In this document: in pieces, positions 1-9,680 of the stretch
Numbering within the stretch: the first letter of the stretch is position 1
How the letters are laid out: every line of letters starts with the position of its first letter
Assembly: GCA_023053575.1 (NCBI GenBank)
Contig: JAKZAP010000006.1
Span: 16,253,280 to 16,317,279, forward strand
DNA: 64,000 nt
Reading direction: 5' to 3'
Source of the DNA: Branchinecta lynchi
Taxonomy: Eukaryota > Arthropoda > Branchiopoda > Anostraca > Branchinectidae
Notes under the pieces: generated by a model
Seen by the model: only the letters and a program-made list of their open reading frames with translations
Database searches by the model: none
Told to the model about the DNA's origin: nothing
Translations under genes and position numbers: made by a program

Positions 1-674
1 AATATCGAAAAATCGGCCTCGCCTTCAATACGTCTAAATCTGCAGTACTGTTTTTCAATGATAATTCCCCTCAACCTGAACACCTTCAACTGGGTAGCGA
101 GTCAATTACCGTTTCGTCTCACGTCGTATACCTTGGTCTGCCGATAGGCCGTAACCTTAAAGAAACTCGTGTACTAATCATTAAACACGTCGAGAAAAAA
201 CTTCGAACTGCATACGGTTCTATCGTCGCCAGTAGACTCCTATTATGCCGAAAGTATCTCGCGATCATGTATAACGCTGTCGCATTGCCGCATATCCTGT
301 ATATCGCGCCGTTTTGGAATTTGTTAACCGAGACCCAAAAACGTAAGCTCCGGTCCCTTTACTTCAGATTTGCAAAGTTTCTGCTGCGCTGTCCCTTGTG
401 GACGAGGAACACCTTTTTGATTGAAAAACACCAGATTGCGGACCCTAGTATCGCCGTGGATCGGGTAATTTCAAATTTCCAGGGGAAATGGAACCACCCC
501 TGGCTTAGACACTTTTATAGTTCGTGATCCGTAATTATTATGTAAAACGTCATGTATCTGTATATGTTGTGCCTTAAATGTCTCTTCTTTTTTCTTTTTC
601 TTCTTTTTTACTCCGTTTTGTTCTTAAGTGAAAAATACGGGAAATAAATACTTTATTTACTTACTTACTTACTT
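1..674 (+). mobile_element. 3' end of a non-LTR retrotransposon (LINE), cut by the window edge
   Basis: The first 530 bases encode the end of a reverse transcriptase polyprotein. They are followed by a short 3' UTR with a T/C-rich tract, the motif TTTACTCCG-like, AATAAA near 645, and a tail of TTAC tetranucleotide repeats ending at about 674. A tetranucleotide tail directly after a short UTR is typical of several non-LTR clades. The same UTR layout (TTTACTCCG, a GC-rich bit, AATAAA, TTAC repeats) recurs on the minus strand near 62996-63060, so both belong to related families. The 3' LTR of the neighbouring provirus starts directly after the tail. Confidence 0.7.
3..527 (+). CDS. LINE reverse transcriptase, C-terminal fragment (partial)
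   Basis: The frame is open from base 3 and enters from outside the window. It encodes the post-catalytic part of a non-LTR reverse transcriptase: a segment of the type 'GL.FN..KS.VLFF', then the 'VVYLGLPIG' strand that follows the catalytic palm in LINE proteins, then the alpha-helical thumb with LLLCRKYLAIMYN and a C-terminal basic segment ending FLLRCPLWTRN. No catalytic YADD box is present because it lies upstream of the window. An in-frame ATG at 267 is only an internal methionine. The polyprotein normally performs target-primed reverse transcription. The clade is not determined. The frame ends cleanly just before the UTR, so the fragment itself shows no break. Confidence 0.7.
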   Translation, partial: YRKIGLAFNTSKSAVLFFNDNSPQPEHLQLGSESITVSSHVVYLGLPIGRNLKETRVLIIKHVEKKLRTAYGSIVASRLLLCRKYLAIMYNAVALPHILYIAPFWNLLTETQKRKLRSLYFRFAKFLLRCPLWTRNTFLIEKHQIADPSIAVDRVISNFQGKWNHPWLRHFYSS

Positions 675-968
675 AGTTGATGATTGACTCCTGCGGCTCC
701 TTTCTCGCCCGTCCTCACATTTACTGTCCACGGCACTACCTAGTAACTACTCCAATTCAGTGTTACTCGCTACGCTTCCCACCGACGACTCTCTGAATAA
801 TCCTCACTTTATTCCGCAAGAAACATTTATTTTATTAGCACCGCACGTACGCTTGGATCGAGATATTAGAAACCGCACAATCTAAAGGTGCTAAATTGGG
901 AAGAAACACGGAGACAATTAAGCGGAAGAAACATAGGAATGTTATCTGGAGGGGGAGGGTGCATCACT
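675..968 (-). repeat. 3' LTR of the env-bearing provirus
   Basis: This copy matches 11621-11914 at all but one of 294 positions (C at 778 against T at 11724, plus-strand reading). Similarity actually runs three bases further on each side (672-971). I set the ends at the imperfect inverted termini AGTGATG and CATCAACT, as read on the minus strand. It lies directly beside the TTAC-repeat tail of a LINE. Confidence 0.9.
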
Positions 969-972
969 ATAT

Positions 973-985
973 ATCTTTCCCCTTC
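973..985 (-). other. Polypurine tract of the provirus
   Basis: On the minus strand the bases just before the 3' LTR read GAAGGGGAAAGAT. A purine run at this place primes plus-strand DNA synthesis in LTR retroelements. The few bases between it and the LTR end (TAT) are consistent with an LTR that starts AGTGATG. Confidence 0.75.
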
Positions 986-1457
986 GGAAAACTCAGTCCC
1001 CTGAGTTAAAACGCAGACTTATATACACAAATTAATTCGACTTCCCAATGTTGAAACTAAACACAACAGCTAAATGTTGACTTCGAAGATACATGTCCGG
1101 AAATTCACAAAGTACAAAATTTCAGAACGGTAACTGTGCGGATATAATGTGCTCAACTCCCTTTTAATCAACTTCCAGATTGTATAATACTATTGTGCAA
1201 AAATCTAGATATTGACTTCAGTTAAATATGTTAAAAAAAATATACCAACATCATGTTGATGCTATTGCGAAAATCCAACGAAATACAAGAGCTAAAAAAA
1301 TGCTATTCATTTCGGACTCCTCATCTAAAATAAAATTTCAAAAATTTCAAAAAAAATCATAATGAATCACAGTCATCTAGTCCAAGGTCCAAGATAAACC
1401 CTTCATCTACTTCACCTGCATCCAAAGCCTTGGCGGTAGCGGGGAAGAAGTACGTCA

Positions 1458-2270
1458 TTAGTTCAGGAAAAATTGAAAAATTGTCCGGTTGACGTCAGTT
1501 GACGTAGTCAACTTCTTAGTCGCGCAAATGGATGTCGAATTCAACATAGTTGAAATCGACTTGCGGGACTGTTCTGTTCCTTCCATTGTCAGGATTCCGT
1601 TTTCCTCTTCCTCATTTCCTTCCTGGTACTCATCGATGACGAACATGTTTTCCATACATGTGTTTTCTTCATGTTCTTCAGCACACTCCCTTCTTTTGTT
1701 TCTTTTCCTTTTATTTCTTTCCTTTCCGGTATCGATTTTGTTCGCGGTTAACTGTCGCCTTAGGACTTGCCGCCGAAGAGTCCGTAGTCTCCAAGTAGTG
1801 GCACCGCCTACCAACGGGTCTCCCTTGCATTCACAGTTCTTCGTGAAGTACTCTTTGACACTGGGAAATATGTTAGGCCAGTAGTACCTCTTCATGATTT
1901 TTCTGGCTGTGTCATCTGGCAGTCTATGGTAGCCACCCGGGTAGAAATGGTTGGTCCACATTATTCTCTCCCTTTCTGACTGGGGCAAGCAGAGTAGATA
2001 GCTGTTTTTCCCTTCGGTGTCGCACAGCTTTCTGAATAAAACAGTGCCTCTTTTGACAAAAAGGCTGGTGTTTCTTGTCAAGGTCGTTCCCCAATTGGCT
2101 GCCTTCGACCAAATTTCTTTCAGTTCAGGATCTTGGTCGATCTTGGTAATGTACCAAGTCTTCCATGCTGGCCACTCTAAATCTGTTAAGTCCTGTGGTT
2201 TTCCTGGATAGTCCATTTTGTCTTTTTGTCTGGTCTTGCTTTGAACAGGGATCAAGTAGAACTGATCCAA
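1458..2270 (-). CDS. Extra provirus ORF with an integrase-type H2C2 zinc-binding segment
   Basis: A 270-residue ORF lies between env and the 3' LTR, where known errantiviruses usually have no long gene. Residues about 85-150 look like the pre-integrase region of a gypsy pol. There is a strand-rich lead-in, then two histidines (NHFYPGGYH), a spacer with KIMKRYYWP, and the cysteine pair CEC. The layout matches H-x-H...C-x-C of the integrase N-terminal domain, but both pairs have unusual spacing (six residues between the histidines, one between the cysteines). No D,D-35-E core follows. Instead there is an arginine/lysine-rich stretch (RNKRKRNKRR, possibly a nuclear localisation signal), a Glu-rich segment and a Ser/Thr-rich tail. 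The sequence is unlike the integrase zinc domain of this element's own pol, so it is not a simple local duplication. Its function is unknown; a nuclear accessory protein is my inference. Confidence 0.65.
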   Translation of the reverse strand: MDQFYLIPVQSKTRQKDKMDYPGKPQDLTDLEWPAWKTWYITKIDQDPELKEIWSKAANWGTTLTRNTSLFVKRGTVLFRKLCDTEGKNSYLLCLPQSERERIMWTNHFYPGGYHRLPDDTARKIMKRYYWPNIFPSVKEYFTKNCECKGDPLVGGATTWRLRTLRRQVLRRQLTANKIDTGKERNKRKRNKRRECAEEHEENTCMENMFVIDEYQEGNEEEENGILTMEGTEQSRKSISTMLNSTSICATKKLTTSTDVNRTIFQFFLN

Positions 2271-2459
2271 ACTTTAGTTTCATTCTGGTGCTGAACATCC
2301 ATTTAAAAGTTGGGTATAATTTTTTGCAAGGGACACGTATCTTTTTATGACACGTTGTAGTTGGAATCCGATCTTCTGTTTCTTTCTTTTTTTTATTAGC
2401 TGGAGTATGGCTCGTTTACCTGGAAATCTCCGAGTTATCTCCGTGCAATGGACCTAAGG

Positions 2460-4358
2460 CTAATTAGCGACGGGTCTTGGAGGCAATTCAGGAGCTATAT
2501 GTAATGGTTCCAGCATGATTGTGGTTCTTCGGGTTTTAGTGTGTTTGATTTTATTGCGGATAAAACGAAGCATCATAATCAACATAATTGATCCTCCCAA
2601 GCTTAAGGACAATATAGTTGTAATGTCCGTACGAGAGGAATTCTGATAATACGCCAGACGTTCGGATTCACTGCCAAAAATTGGAACTTTGTGTTGCAAG
2701 GAGTCCTCCACTTCTTGAAGGGTGAAAAGTGTTGCGGCATGGGAGGTAGAGATTTTTGCGGGCAGCTTCAGGTCTCCCAGGCTAGCTTTTTGTACTGGTG
2801 AGTCAGCTGAGAATGAACCACTCAGCAATGGAGTTACGTCATGTAACGGCAGATCCTTGTGTTCGACCTTAGGGGAAAAACGAAAATGCTGTATTGAAAC
2901 CAATTCTGCTTCCTCCGTCGAGACTTTGCAATTTGCTGGAACAGTCAGAACTCCCATTCCTTCGATGGACAGCCTTTTTGATACAATATTGTTCAATCCT
3001 TTCTCTTGGTTTTTGCATGTTTGAATCGCAATTTGAGGGGCTGGCAGGCTGAAGAGAAACTCAGCATCGCTAAGTCGTAACCAGTGTTCCCGTGTGAGAT
3101 TCGCAAGAACAGAAACTGTACATTCAGTCGGAATGATAGTTGTGCTTTGCTGAAGGATTCTGATAAGGCAGGACTTTCGAGCATTGGTCCGATACGGTAT
3201 GATGTTCCAGTGACATAATCTGATGTCCTTATATGTCTTGCAAGAATGTAGATCCACAAACGTAGGCGTGGCATAGTAAACTTGTTCTTTGTCGACTGCT
3301 AGCAAACTGGAGTCCGGCTGCACCAGGACAGTAATTCCACTTTCTGGAATCCGGAAAGGTATGGCTTCGATTTGGTACAGTGTGTAGATTCGTTGAAGTG
3401 AAACTAGCGGTATATCTGCGACGGCATATATGATTCCATTTCGTATCGATACACTAGTTTCCAACATAGTGTAATACCAGAGTAGGCTATCCTTTTCACC
3501 ATCTATAACCAGGCTTTCTCCAGGCGGTAGCTTCTTTGAAATAAATTTCAAGATCTCAGACAGCTTGCTGGGTTCCAATAGGGTTGTGGTAAGCCGCTTC
3601 GATACCAGTGTGAGCAGGGACAGCTCAAGGCTTTGCAGGATTGAAGTCGCTTGCTGTAGAGACAACGAAGCTGAGTGAATTGCAAGATGCAGATTCATAT
3701 TTCTGACTAAGGCTGATTCACGAACATTAATCATTTCCAAGTTTTCCTCTGTGTGTTTTTTCAGCGTTATGACGCTATCCAATGCTTTATTCAGGCAGCT
3801 CTCTAGCAGCTCTATCTTCCTGTCGTGTTGCTTGCTTACGCTAAGGAACTGCGAAGTTGCGTGAACTGTCAAACTGACTTCTTTTTCCAATTTGCCGAAG
3901 GTTTCTTCGTCTATTGTGCCCCATAAAAGGTGCTCTATTTGACCAATGACAGGGAGCAGGGATCTACTTGAACGATGAAGTTCTTCCTGACTGAAGGCCT
4001 GAACAATTCGCTCTGTGGAATCTCTTATCTGGACCGTCTCGTTTCTCAAGGTTTCGCATAGCAAAACCATGAGTGTAGCCGTTATTTCCTTGGGGCTTGT
4101 TGAGTTTGGGGAATGGCCTCCAGCCATTGTTGCGAGTGACAACACTTCGTTGCTTATCTCTTTTGTTCTCTGATCAAGCCTCTTAAAAGGCGCTGAGTCA
4201 AATCTGATGACAAGACTCCATGATTTTTCCGTATTCACTAAGTTTCCGAGCTTCCGGAATACAACGCCGTTAGAAGTAAAAACTTCGCCTCTGGTGAATT
4301 CTGCTATCCCGAAGGGTATGCTGAATAAGAGTAGAAGCGTAAACATTTTCGGTTCCAT
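2460..4358 (-). CDS. env: Envelope fusion protein of the provirus (errantivirus env / baculovirus F-like)
   Basis: 632 residues, uninterrupted. Residues 1-20 form a hydrophobic signal peptide. A furin-like site RSSR at about 129-132 is followed at once by a hydrophobic stretch SLLPVIGQIEHLLWGT. This is the position and style of the fusion peptide in gypsy-type Env and baculovirus F proteins. A long heptad-rich helical region follows (about 150-260), then a cysteine-containing ectodomain with several N-glycosylation sites. One transmembrane segment lies at about 578-597, followed by a basic then proline-rich cytoplasmic tail. Family knowledge: such proteins mediate membrane fusion and can make an LTR element infectious between cells. 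The ATG lies 217 bases after the pol stop, so expression probably needs a spliced subgenomic RNA; I did not locate the splice sites. No internal stop or frameshift is visible. Confidence 0.85.
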   Translation of the reverse strand: MEPKMFTLLLLFSIPFGIAEFTRGEVFTSNGVVFRKLGNLVNTEKSWSLVIRFDSAPFKRLDQRTKEISNEVLSLATMAGGHSPNSTSPKEITATLMVLLCETLRNETVQIRDSTERIVQAFSQEELHRSSRSLLPVIGQIEHLLWGTIDEETFGKLEKEVSLTVHATSQFLSVSKQHDRKIELLESCLNKALDSVITLKKHTEENLEMINVRESALVRNMNLHLAIHSASLSLQQATSILQSLELSLLTLVSKRLTTTLLEPSKLSEILKFISKKLPPGESLVIDGEKDSLLWYYTMLETSVSIRNGIIYAVADIPLVSLQRIYTLYQIEAIPFRIPESGITVLVQPDSSLLAVDKEQVYYATPTFVDLHSCKTYKDIRLCHWNIIPYRTNARKSCLIRILQQSTTIIPTECTVSVLANLTREHWLRLSDAEFLFSLPAPQIAIQTCKNQEKGLNNIVSKRLSIEGMGVLTVPANCKVSTEEAELVSIQHFRFSPKVEHKDLPLHDVTPLLSGSFSADSPVQKASLGDLKLPAKISTSHAATLFTLQEVEDSLQHKVPIFGSESERLAYYQNSSRTDITTILSLSLGGSIMLIMMLRFIRNKIKHTKTRRTTIMLEPLHIAPELPPRPVAN

Positions 4359-4574
4359 CTGGTTCAGTAGTTGTTCGAAGACTGAAGTAGTTGATTCAGA
4401 GATCAGTTGTTAATTGTGTCTTGCTGGCTATGGGTGCGTGACCTGCTGAATTCGTCGGCATGGCGAGATCGGCCGAATCTCGTCTTGCAAAGGAAATTCG
4501 TCTACGTACTTCGACCAATTGACGTAGTTTCTACCATTCTGTGAACTACAGCTTCGATTACAGTGACCAAGAAA

Positions 4575-7500
4575 CTAAGAAAAATGCAGACGTTTTGGTG
4601 CTTTAGATTCTCTGCCGGACTTCGTTCGAACGTCTTCCGGGACGGAAGAGAGTCCGTGACGTTGCCGACGTTCATCATAGCGTTTCCGAAACTTTGAGCG
4701 CCCCGTTGGTTCGGAATGGTAGTCTGTTTCGTGTGGGGAGAAAACAGCGGACATTCGGTCATAAGTCTTCCTGAAAAATGACTGTGGATTTCGTCGCTGA
4801 CGACTCGGTCCTGCTTCTCCTATTTCAGCATAAATGGGCTCCGGGGATTCAATATCAACATTTTCATATCTTCTGAAACCGTCATTTTCGTACAGGGGCG
4901 CGAGCGCTGGTGAAAGTGTTGGCATTGGAACACTCTCTGTCGGCATTGATTGGTCGTCAAAACGGATTAGGAGCGGCGTTTCACTCCTGTTTCCATCAGG
5001 GTATTGGCTGCTCTCTAAACGCCGATCATGGCTTAAACGCTGTGAATTGTCAGAATTCCCGTCTTCATTTCGCGGAACTTCTTCTATGTCGAACAGAATA
5101 CGTTGCTGGTCACTGATTTCGCTACGTGGCGAACTTCTGGTGTTCGGTGTCTCTGGAGCTAAACAAGGTGCTGGTGAAGCCATGGAATGCAATTCTTCTG
5201 ACGTTACTGCGGCTGCTGTTGGTTCTGGTGGGTTTTCCACTGGTGCTGGGTTTAATGGTTGCCCTTGCATCGTTGGTGCTGTTGAAGTTTGAAGGGGTAC
5301 TTGAATTGGTACCATCGCTGGCGTTTCATCTGGACATGAACCTAGCAGATACTCATCTAGTTCCTTCGTTGAGTCGATCATGCTGTTTCTCCAGTGTATC
5401 GGCCGTACGTCGTTCCAGTGACGAGATGTGGCGATGCTTGGAGCCTCTCTGTTATCCTGTTGTGGGACATGATTTTCAGGAATTGCAGTTTCATCTACCT
5501 TGCATTGCCAAGGAGTGGGATGATATCCATGCTTTAGCCGGTTATGATGTGCCTTAGTTATCGCTCCAGACACTGTGTGCTGTATTTCGTAAGTTAAGTC
5601 GTTTGGCAACTTCACTAGTACTCTGTAAGGACCGTCATAGCGTTCTCGCAGCTTGTGGCATTCCTTTCCAAGAGTTGGCTTGTCCAACCATACTATATCG
5701 CCTGGCTCGTACACATGGTAGTTGCGAACTTTTTGGTTGTAGTAGTACTGCTGCCGAGATTTGGAGTTCTCTAGTTTCTCTTTGACGACTTCCATGGATT
5801 TCTTCATTCTCATTATGAATTCCTGCTTGAAACTGTCCATGTTGTAATACGTCCTCTCTTGTTCAATTTCTGTCAGTCCAACGTAGGGGTCTCTCAGGTG
5901 AAACAGGAAAAACGGCGTGTCTCCATGTTCCGGGGAATGTGCCGTATTCATGCAAAATGTCACATAGCTCAAATCAAGGTCCCAGTTGTTCAAATTGTTC
6001 TTCGTGTACACCGACAATGCGTCTCCTAGAACACGGTGCCGTCTCTCTAGAACACTGTTATTTTGTGGGTGGTAGCTGGAGTTGTACCATCGTTTGATCT
6101 TCAAGAATTTCAACAGTTCGTCTGTAACCTGGGCTAGGAACTGTACACCTCTATCAGATAGGATTTTTAGCGGTTTGCCGTATTTTAGTATCAGTTCAGT
6201 TGCTAGAATGCGAGCAACTGTTGTTGCTTTCTCATCGGGCATCGCCCAAGCAAAGCAATACCCAGTGAAATGATCCACAGCGGTAAGTACTGACCTATTG
6301 TTGCTCTCGGTAACTGGCAATGCTCCTGCGCCCCAAATGTCAATAGAGAGGGTGGAAAATACGCATTCTGGCATGGGTAATGTACCAAGTGGCGCTGTAG
6401 GGTGAACGTGTGTTTTCCGCTTCGCGCATTCTTCACACATGTTGACAAACTTCTGGACTTTGCTGTGAATAGCTGGTACGTAGTACAGATACTTCAAACG
6501 GTATATTGTTTTTGATACTCCTAGGTGTCCAAAACCTGCGTGAGCCATGCGTATGGCTTCTCCTTCGAGAACTTCAGGAATAACTGGAAGAATTTTCAAG
6601 TCGTCCTGACGGTACTTTTGCTGATACGTAACATATCGTAGAAGCAACTGTGACTTTTCGTCGTAGACGAAGTTATCCAGGTCGTTACGATATCTGGTCA
6701 AGTCTGAAGGCAAGGGGTCTCCTTCTGTAAGGCTACATACGATGCTCTTGCAAAATCGGTCTTCTTTTTGTCTCTTTGCAATGTTTGATTTTGAGAGTGA
6801 GGAGCTGGCATCCTCCCTTAAAGCGGTCGAAACACAAAGCTCGTTGCTTGTCTCTTTTCCTCCTTCTTCTTCGTCGTTCGTTGAAATTCGCGTCAGGTGA
6901 TTAGCCAAGGCATTTTTCTTGCCGGGAATATGTTCGACTTCATAGTAGAACTGCTGTGGCTTCATAATCCATCTGGACAGTTTTCCGTTTGGGGGCTCCT
7001 TGCCATTCAGCAACCAAGTAAGACTCTTTTGGTCTGTTCGGAGGATGAAAGGGGTCGGTCTTCCTAGCAGATAGTGCTTGAAAAACTGGCAAAATTCTAT
7101 TAACGCCAAACATTCCCGTTCCACTGTCGAGTAATTCTGTTCGGTAGCTGTAAGCGCTCTACTGCCGTAATACACAACGTATTCCTCAGTTTCGTTGCGT
7201 CCTTTAAGGACTCCGGCAATGGCTTTTTGACTAGCGTCACATTCCAAAATAAACTGATCCGAGAAATTTGGAAGGCGAACAACAGGTGCTTTAAGCAAGT
7301 CCTCCTTCAATATGTCCAATGCTTTCTTGGCTTCATCTGTACACTTGAATGTTTTAGTGTCGGATTTCTTCATTAGTTCTGTCAACGGTCGAGCCTTTTT
7401 GGCGAATTCTTTCACGAAACGTCGAAAGTAGCTCAGAAGTCCGCAAACCGATCTGCATTGTTTCAGCGTAGTAGGTGGCTGAAGATTCTTAACGACGACA

Positions 7501-9680
7501 AGCTTAGCTGGATCAGGTGAGATGTTTCCTTTCTCAATCACGTGTCCGAGAAATGAAATCTTGGTCTGGAAGATTGACGTTTTCTTTGGAGAAAGCTTCA
7601 AACCTGCTGTTGCAAATCTAGTAAACATCATCTCCAGACCCCTTAAATGCGAATCCTCGCTCGAATTGTACAGGATTATATCGTCAAGGTAGCACAGAAT
7701 CTGTTTGAATAGCTGGTCTTTGAACATGGTATTGGCTAAACGCTGAAAGGTTGCTGGAGCGTTACGAAGTCCCATTGGCATCCTATTCCAAGAGTAGCTA
7801 CCCAGCCCTGGAACATTGAACGAGGTCAGGTCTATGCTGGCGAGGTCCATAGCCACTTGCCAGAAGCCATTAACCAAGTCTACCGAGGTGTAGTATTTGG
7901 AAGCTCCACCTAGGGAATCGATGAGTTCCGTCATATTGGGTAGGGGGTACGTGTCAGGAATCGTGAGCTTGTTGAGTTCCCGAAAATCGGAGACGATCCT
8001 GTATCCATTTCCTCCTTTCTTCTTGAGGACCAGAATCGGAAAATTCCAGGGACTGTTGCTCTCCTTTAAGATGCCCTGGTCGCACATTGATTCGAGTTTC
8101 GTTTTCAGCCAATCTCTGACATGGTATGGAATTTTGTAGGGCTTGACGTTTACCGGCCCACCTGTGACTCTTATTTCATGTTCGACTATGTCCGTCTTTC
8201 CGACATCATTTTCGTTTCTAGAGAAAACTGACCGATGTTTGAACAGAATGTTTTCTACCTTTTGACGGAGTTCTGGCTTGAGATGCTCAAGCTTGAACTG
8301 AGATAGAAATTCTTCTCTCGTCATTCCGTAATCGTCGTCGTTGTTGTGTGCTGCGTCTTCTCGCTGGTGATCCGCTATGTCTTGTTCGGTTCTGCGAGTA
8401 GCTGAGTTTGCCGTTATTGGTTTGTGACTCAATCTAGATATGTCCTCTTTGGTAATTGGCTCGAAAAACGCTATAATGGACTTCGGCAGTTGGATTTTCT
8501 TGTTGCTGAGATTCATGACCAGTATATTCCCTAGGCTGTTTTCGATTCGTATCAGCTGATCCTCGATCGACACGTCTTTGTACCGTTGGGGTAGCGATGG
8601 TTCAACAACACCGAATTGCTCTCCTTCCAGCGTAGTTGGGCCTTCAATCTTAATTCTCACCTTCTTTGCAGAACGAGGTTGCAGTGTAACACGGGAACAA
8701 AGTTTTGCGGAGAACACTGCTTTGACAGTTTCTTCAACGGGAGAATTGCTTCGATCTTGAATGCTGTATGAGTCATTTTCTGTCCGAGTATGGTTGAATT
8801 CTCGTCTTGATGTGTTTCGAGCGACTTTCGCTGACTGAAGTAACCGCTTCCAGCTGTCTATTACTTCGGTGATTTGCTTTTCCCGCGTTGGAATTTGATT
8901 CAGAAAACTTGCCGGCTTGCGTGTGCGATCCCTTCCAGGGCGGCTGTCGCTATTATACTTTGTCGTTTCTGGATAATTCGAACTCGTCGGCGTTATTCTT
9001 CTGATGATGCCGTTTTCGGAACTGTGGTGGCTAAAGTTTTTAGTAAAGTCGCTGCTCCCTTTCTGGATCAAGTGTGCCGGATTCCTGAAGTTCGTCTTCG
9101 TATTTTCTTTTTTAAGGTAATGAACGTTTTTAACGTTACGTGGATACCCTACTTGAAAATAACCAGATTGAATGGTTGCGGCAGGTGTCATGGCGTGCAT
9201 ACTCCATGTTCGCAGTGGCGCTTCCATGTCGATCTCAATCGTTCCCTTTGCAGCCTGTATGTCTACGCCGTGATCCCGCATAAAGGCATAGCCTAAAATG
9301 CAATCGAAGGGTAAACTATCGCAAACGATAACGTTTGTGACCATTTTTCTGCTTCGATAACGGAATTCGATGTCAACCTTTCTTCCTCCGACCATTGATG
9401 ATCCATTTACTGCGGTGATTTCTATGTTAGCAGGCACCGCTGATTCTTGAACTAACTTTGGTAGTTTCCTGAACAGGCCATTGCTAATTAATGACGCAGC
9501 TGCTCCTGTGTCCAGAAGACATCTGATGCTTCCTCGGTTGTACAGTGTAAAACAAGTTGAAGTAGGCAAGTCTGCCCACACAGAAATAATTTCGGTCGTT
9601 CTTCGATGAGTTTCTGTAGGCCTTTCATCCAGAGATGTTGCCTTCCGTCCGGCCTCAACGGTAAGGCATTTTAGTTTAAA
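4575..9680 (-). CDS. pol: Pol polyprotein of the provirus (protease, RT, RNase H, integrase)
   Basis: The frame is open from the slippery heptamer at 9674-9680, in the -1 frame relative to gag, to the stop at 4575. It has no need of its own ATG. Domains in order, numbered from base 9581: aspartic protease with LLDTGAA (catalytic Asp 24); reverse transcriptase with YLDD at about 631-634; RNase H starting at ECDAS near 777; integrase zinc domain (HAGFGHLG...CEEC) near 1012; integrase core with catalytic Asp in SIDIWGAG, Asp in LSDRG and Glu in VLERR, 35 residues between the last two. A GPY/F-like module (YDGPYRV) follows. The last about 300 residues are low-complexity, rich in Pro, Ser and Arg. 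All catalytic residues are present and there is no internal stop, so this copy looks active. Confidence 0.93.
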   Translation of the reverse strand, partial: FKLKCLTVEAGRKATSLDERPTETHRRTTEIISVWADLPTSTCFTLYNRGSIRCLLDTGAAASLISNGLFRKLPKLVQESAVPANIEITAVNGSSMVGGRKVDIEFRYRSRKMVTNVIVCDSLPFDCILGYAFMRDHGVDIQAAKGTIEIDMEAPLRTWSMHAMTPAATIQSGYFQVGYPRNVKNVHYLKKENTKTNFRNPAHLIQKGSSDFTKNFSHHSSENGIIRRITPTSSNYPETTKYNSDSRPGRDRTRKPASFLNQIPTREKQITEVIDSWKRLLQSAKVARNTSRREFNHTRTENDSYSIQDRSNSPVEETVKAVFSAKLCSRVTLQPRSAKKVRIKIEGPTTLEGEQFGVVEPSLPQRYKDVSIEDQLIRIENSLGNILVMNLSNKKIQLPKSIIAFFEPITKEDISRLSHKPITANSATRRTEQDIADHQREDAAHNNDDDYGMTREEFLSQFKLEHLKPELRQKVENILFKHRSVFSRNENDVGKTDIVEHEIRVTGGPVNVKPYKIPYHVRDWLKTKLESMCDQGILKESNSPWNFPILVLKKKGGNGYRIVSDFRELNKLTIPDTYPLPNMTELIDSLGGASKYYTSVDLVNGFWQVAMDLASIDLTSFNVPGLGSYSWNRMPMGLRNAPATFQRLANTMFKDQLFKQILCYLDDIILYNSSEDSHLRGLEMMFTRFATAGLKLSPKKTSIFQTKISFLGHVIEKGNISPDPAKLVVVKNLQPPTTLKQCRSVCGLLSYFRRFVKEFAKKARPLTELMKKSDTKTFKCTDEAKKALDILKEDLLKAPVVRLPNFSDQFILECDASQKAIAGVLKGRNETEEYVVYYGSRALTATEQNYSTVERECLALIEFCQFFKHYLLGRPTPFILRTDQKSLTWLLNGKEPPNGKLSRWIMKPQQFYYEVEHIPGKKNALANHLTRISTNDEEEGGKETSNELCVSTALREDASSSLSKSNIAKRQKEDRFCKSIVCSLTEGDPLPSDLTRYRNDLDNFVYDEKSQLLLRYVTYQQKYRQDDLKILPVIPEVLEGEAIRMAHAGFGHLGVSKTIYRLKYLYYVPAIHSKVQKFVNMCEECAKRKTHVHPTAPLGTLPMPECVFSTLSIDIWGAGALPVTESNNRSVLTAVDHFTGYCFAWAMPDEKATTVARILATELILKYGKPLKILSDRGVQFLAQVTDELLKFLKIKRWYNSSYHPQNNSVLERRHRVLGDALSVYTKNNLNNWDLDLSYVTFCMNTAHSPEHGDTPFFLFHLRDPYVGLTEIEQERTYYNMDSFKQEFIMRMKKSMEVVKEKLENSKSRQQYYYNQKVRNYHVYEPGDIVWLDKPTLGKECHKLRERYDGPYRVLVKLPNDLTYEIQHTVSGAITKAHHNRLKHGYHPTPWQCKVDETAIPENHVPQQDNREAPSIATSRHWNDVRPIHWRNSMIDSTKELDEYLLGSCPDETPAMVPIQVPLQTSTAPTMQGQPLNPAPVENPPEPTAAAVTSEELHSMASPAPCLAPETPNTRSSPRSEISDQQRILFDIEEVPRNEDGNSDNSQRLSHDRRLESSQYPDGNRSETPLLIRFDDQSMPTESVPMPTLSPALAPLYENDGFRRYENVDIESPEPIYAEIGEAGPSRQRRNPQSFFRKTYDRMSAVFSPHETDYHSEPTGRSKFRKRYDERRQRHGLSSVPEDVRTKSGRESKAPKRLHFS
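9639..9680 (-). promoter_or_regulatory. -1 programmed ribosomal frameshift signal joining gag and pol
   Basis: On the minus strand, 9680-9674 reads TTTAAAC, with the gag frame splitting it as T TTA AAC. This is a canonical X XXY YYZ heptamer. The gag stop TAA follows at once. After a 5-nt spacer (TAAAA), TGCCTT at 9668-9663 pairs with AAGGCA at 9644-9639 and CCGT at 9661-9658 pairs with ACGG at 9648-9645. That gives a 10-bp stem with one bulged A and a 9-nt loop. A one-base backward slip enters the open pol frame exactly here. Confidence 0.85.

Noticed and set aside
1458..2270. The extra provirus ORF as a displaced piece of this element's own pol
   Set aside because: Its zinc-binding segment differs in sequence and spacing from that in pol, and the rest of the ORF has no counterpart there.
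2993..3274. Second minus-strand ORF inside env, and the plus-strand ORFs across pol and env
   Set aside because: Shadow frames of the long, domain-bearing env and pol genes.
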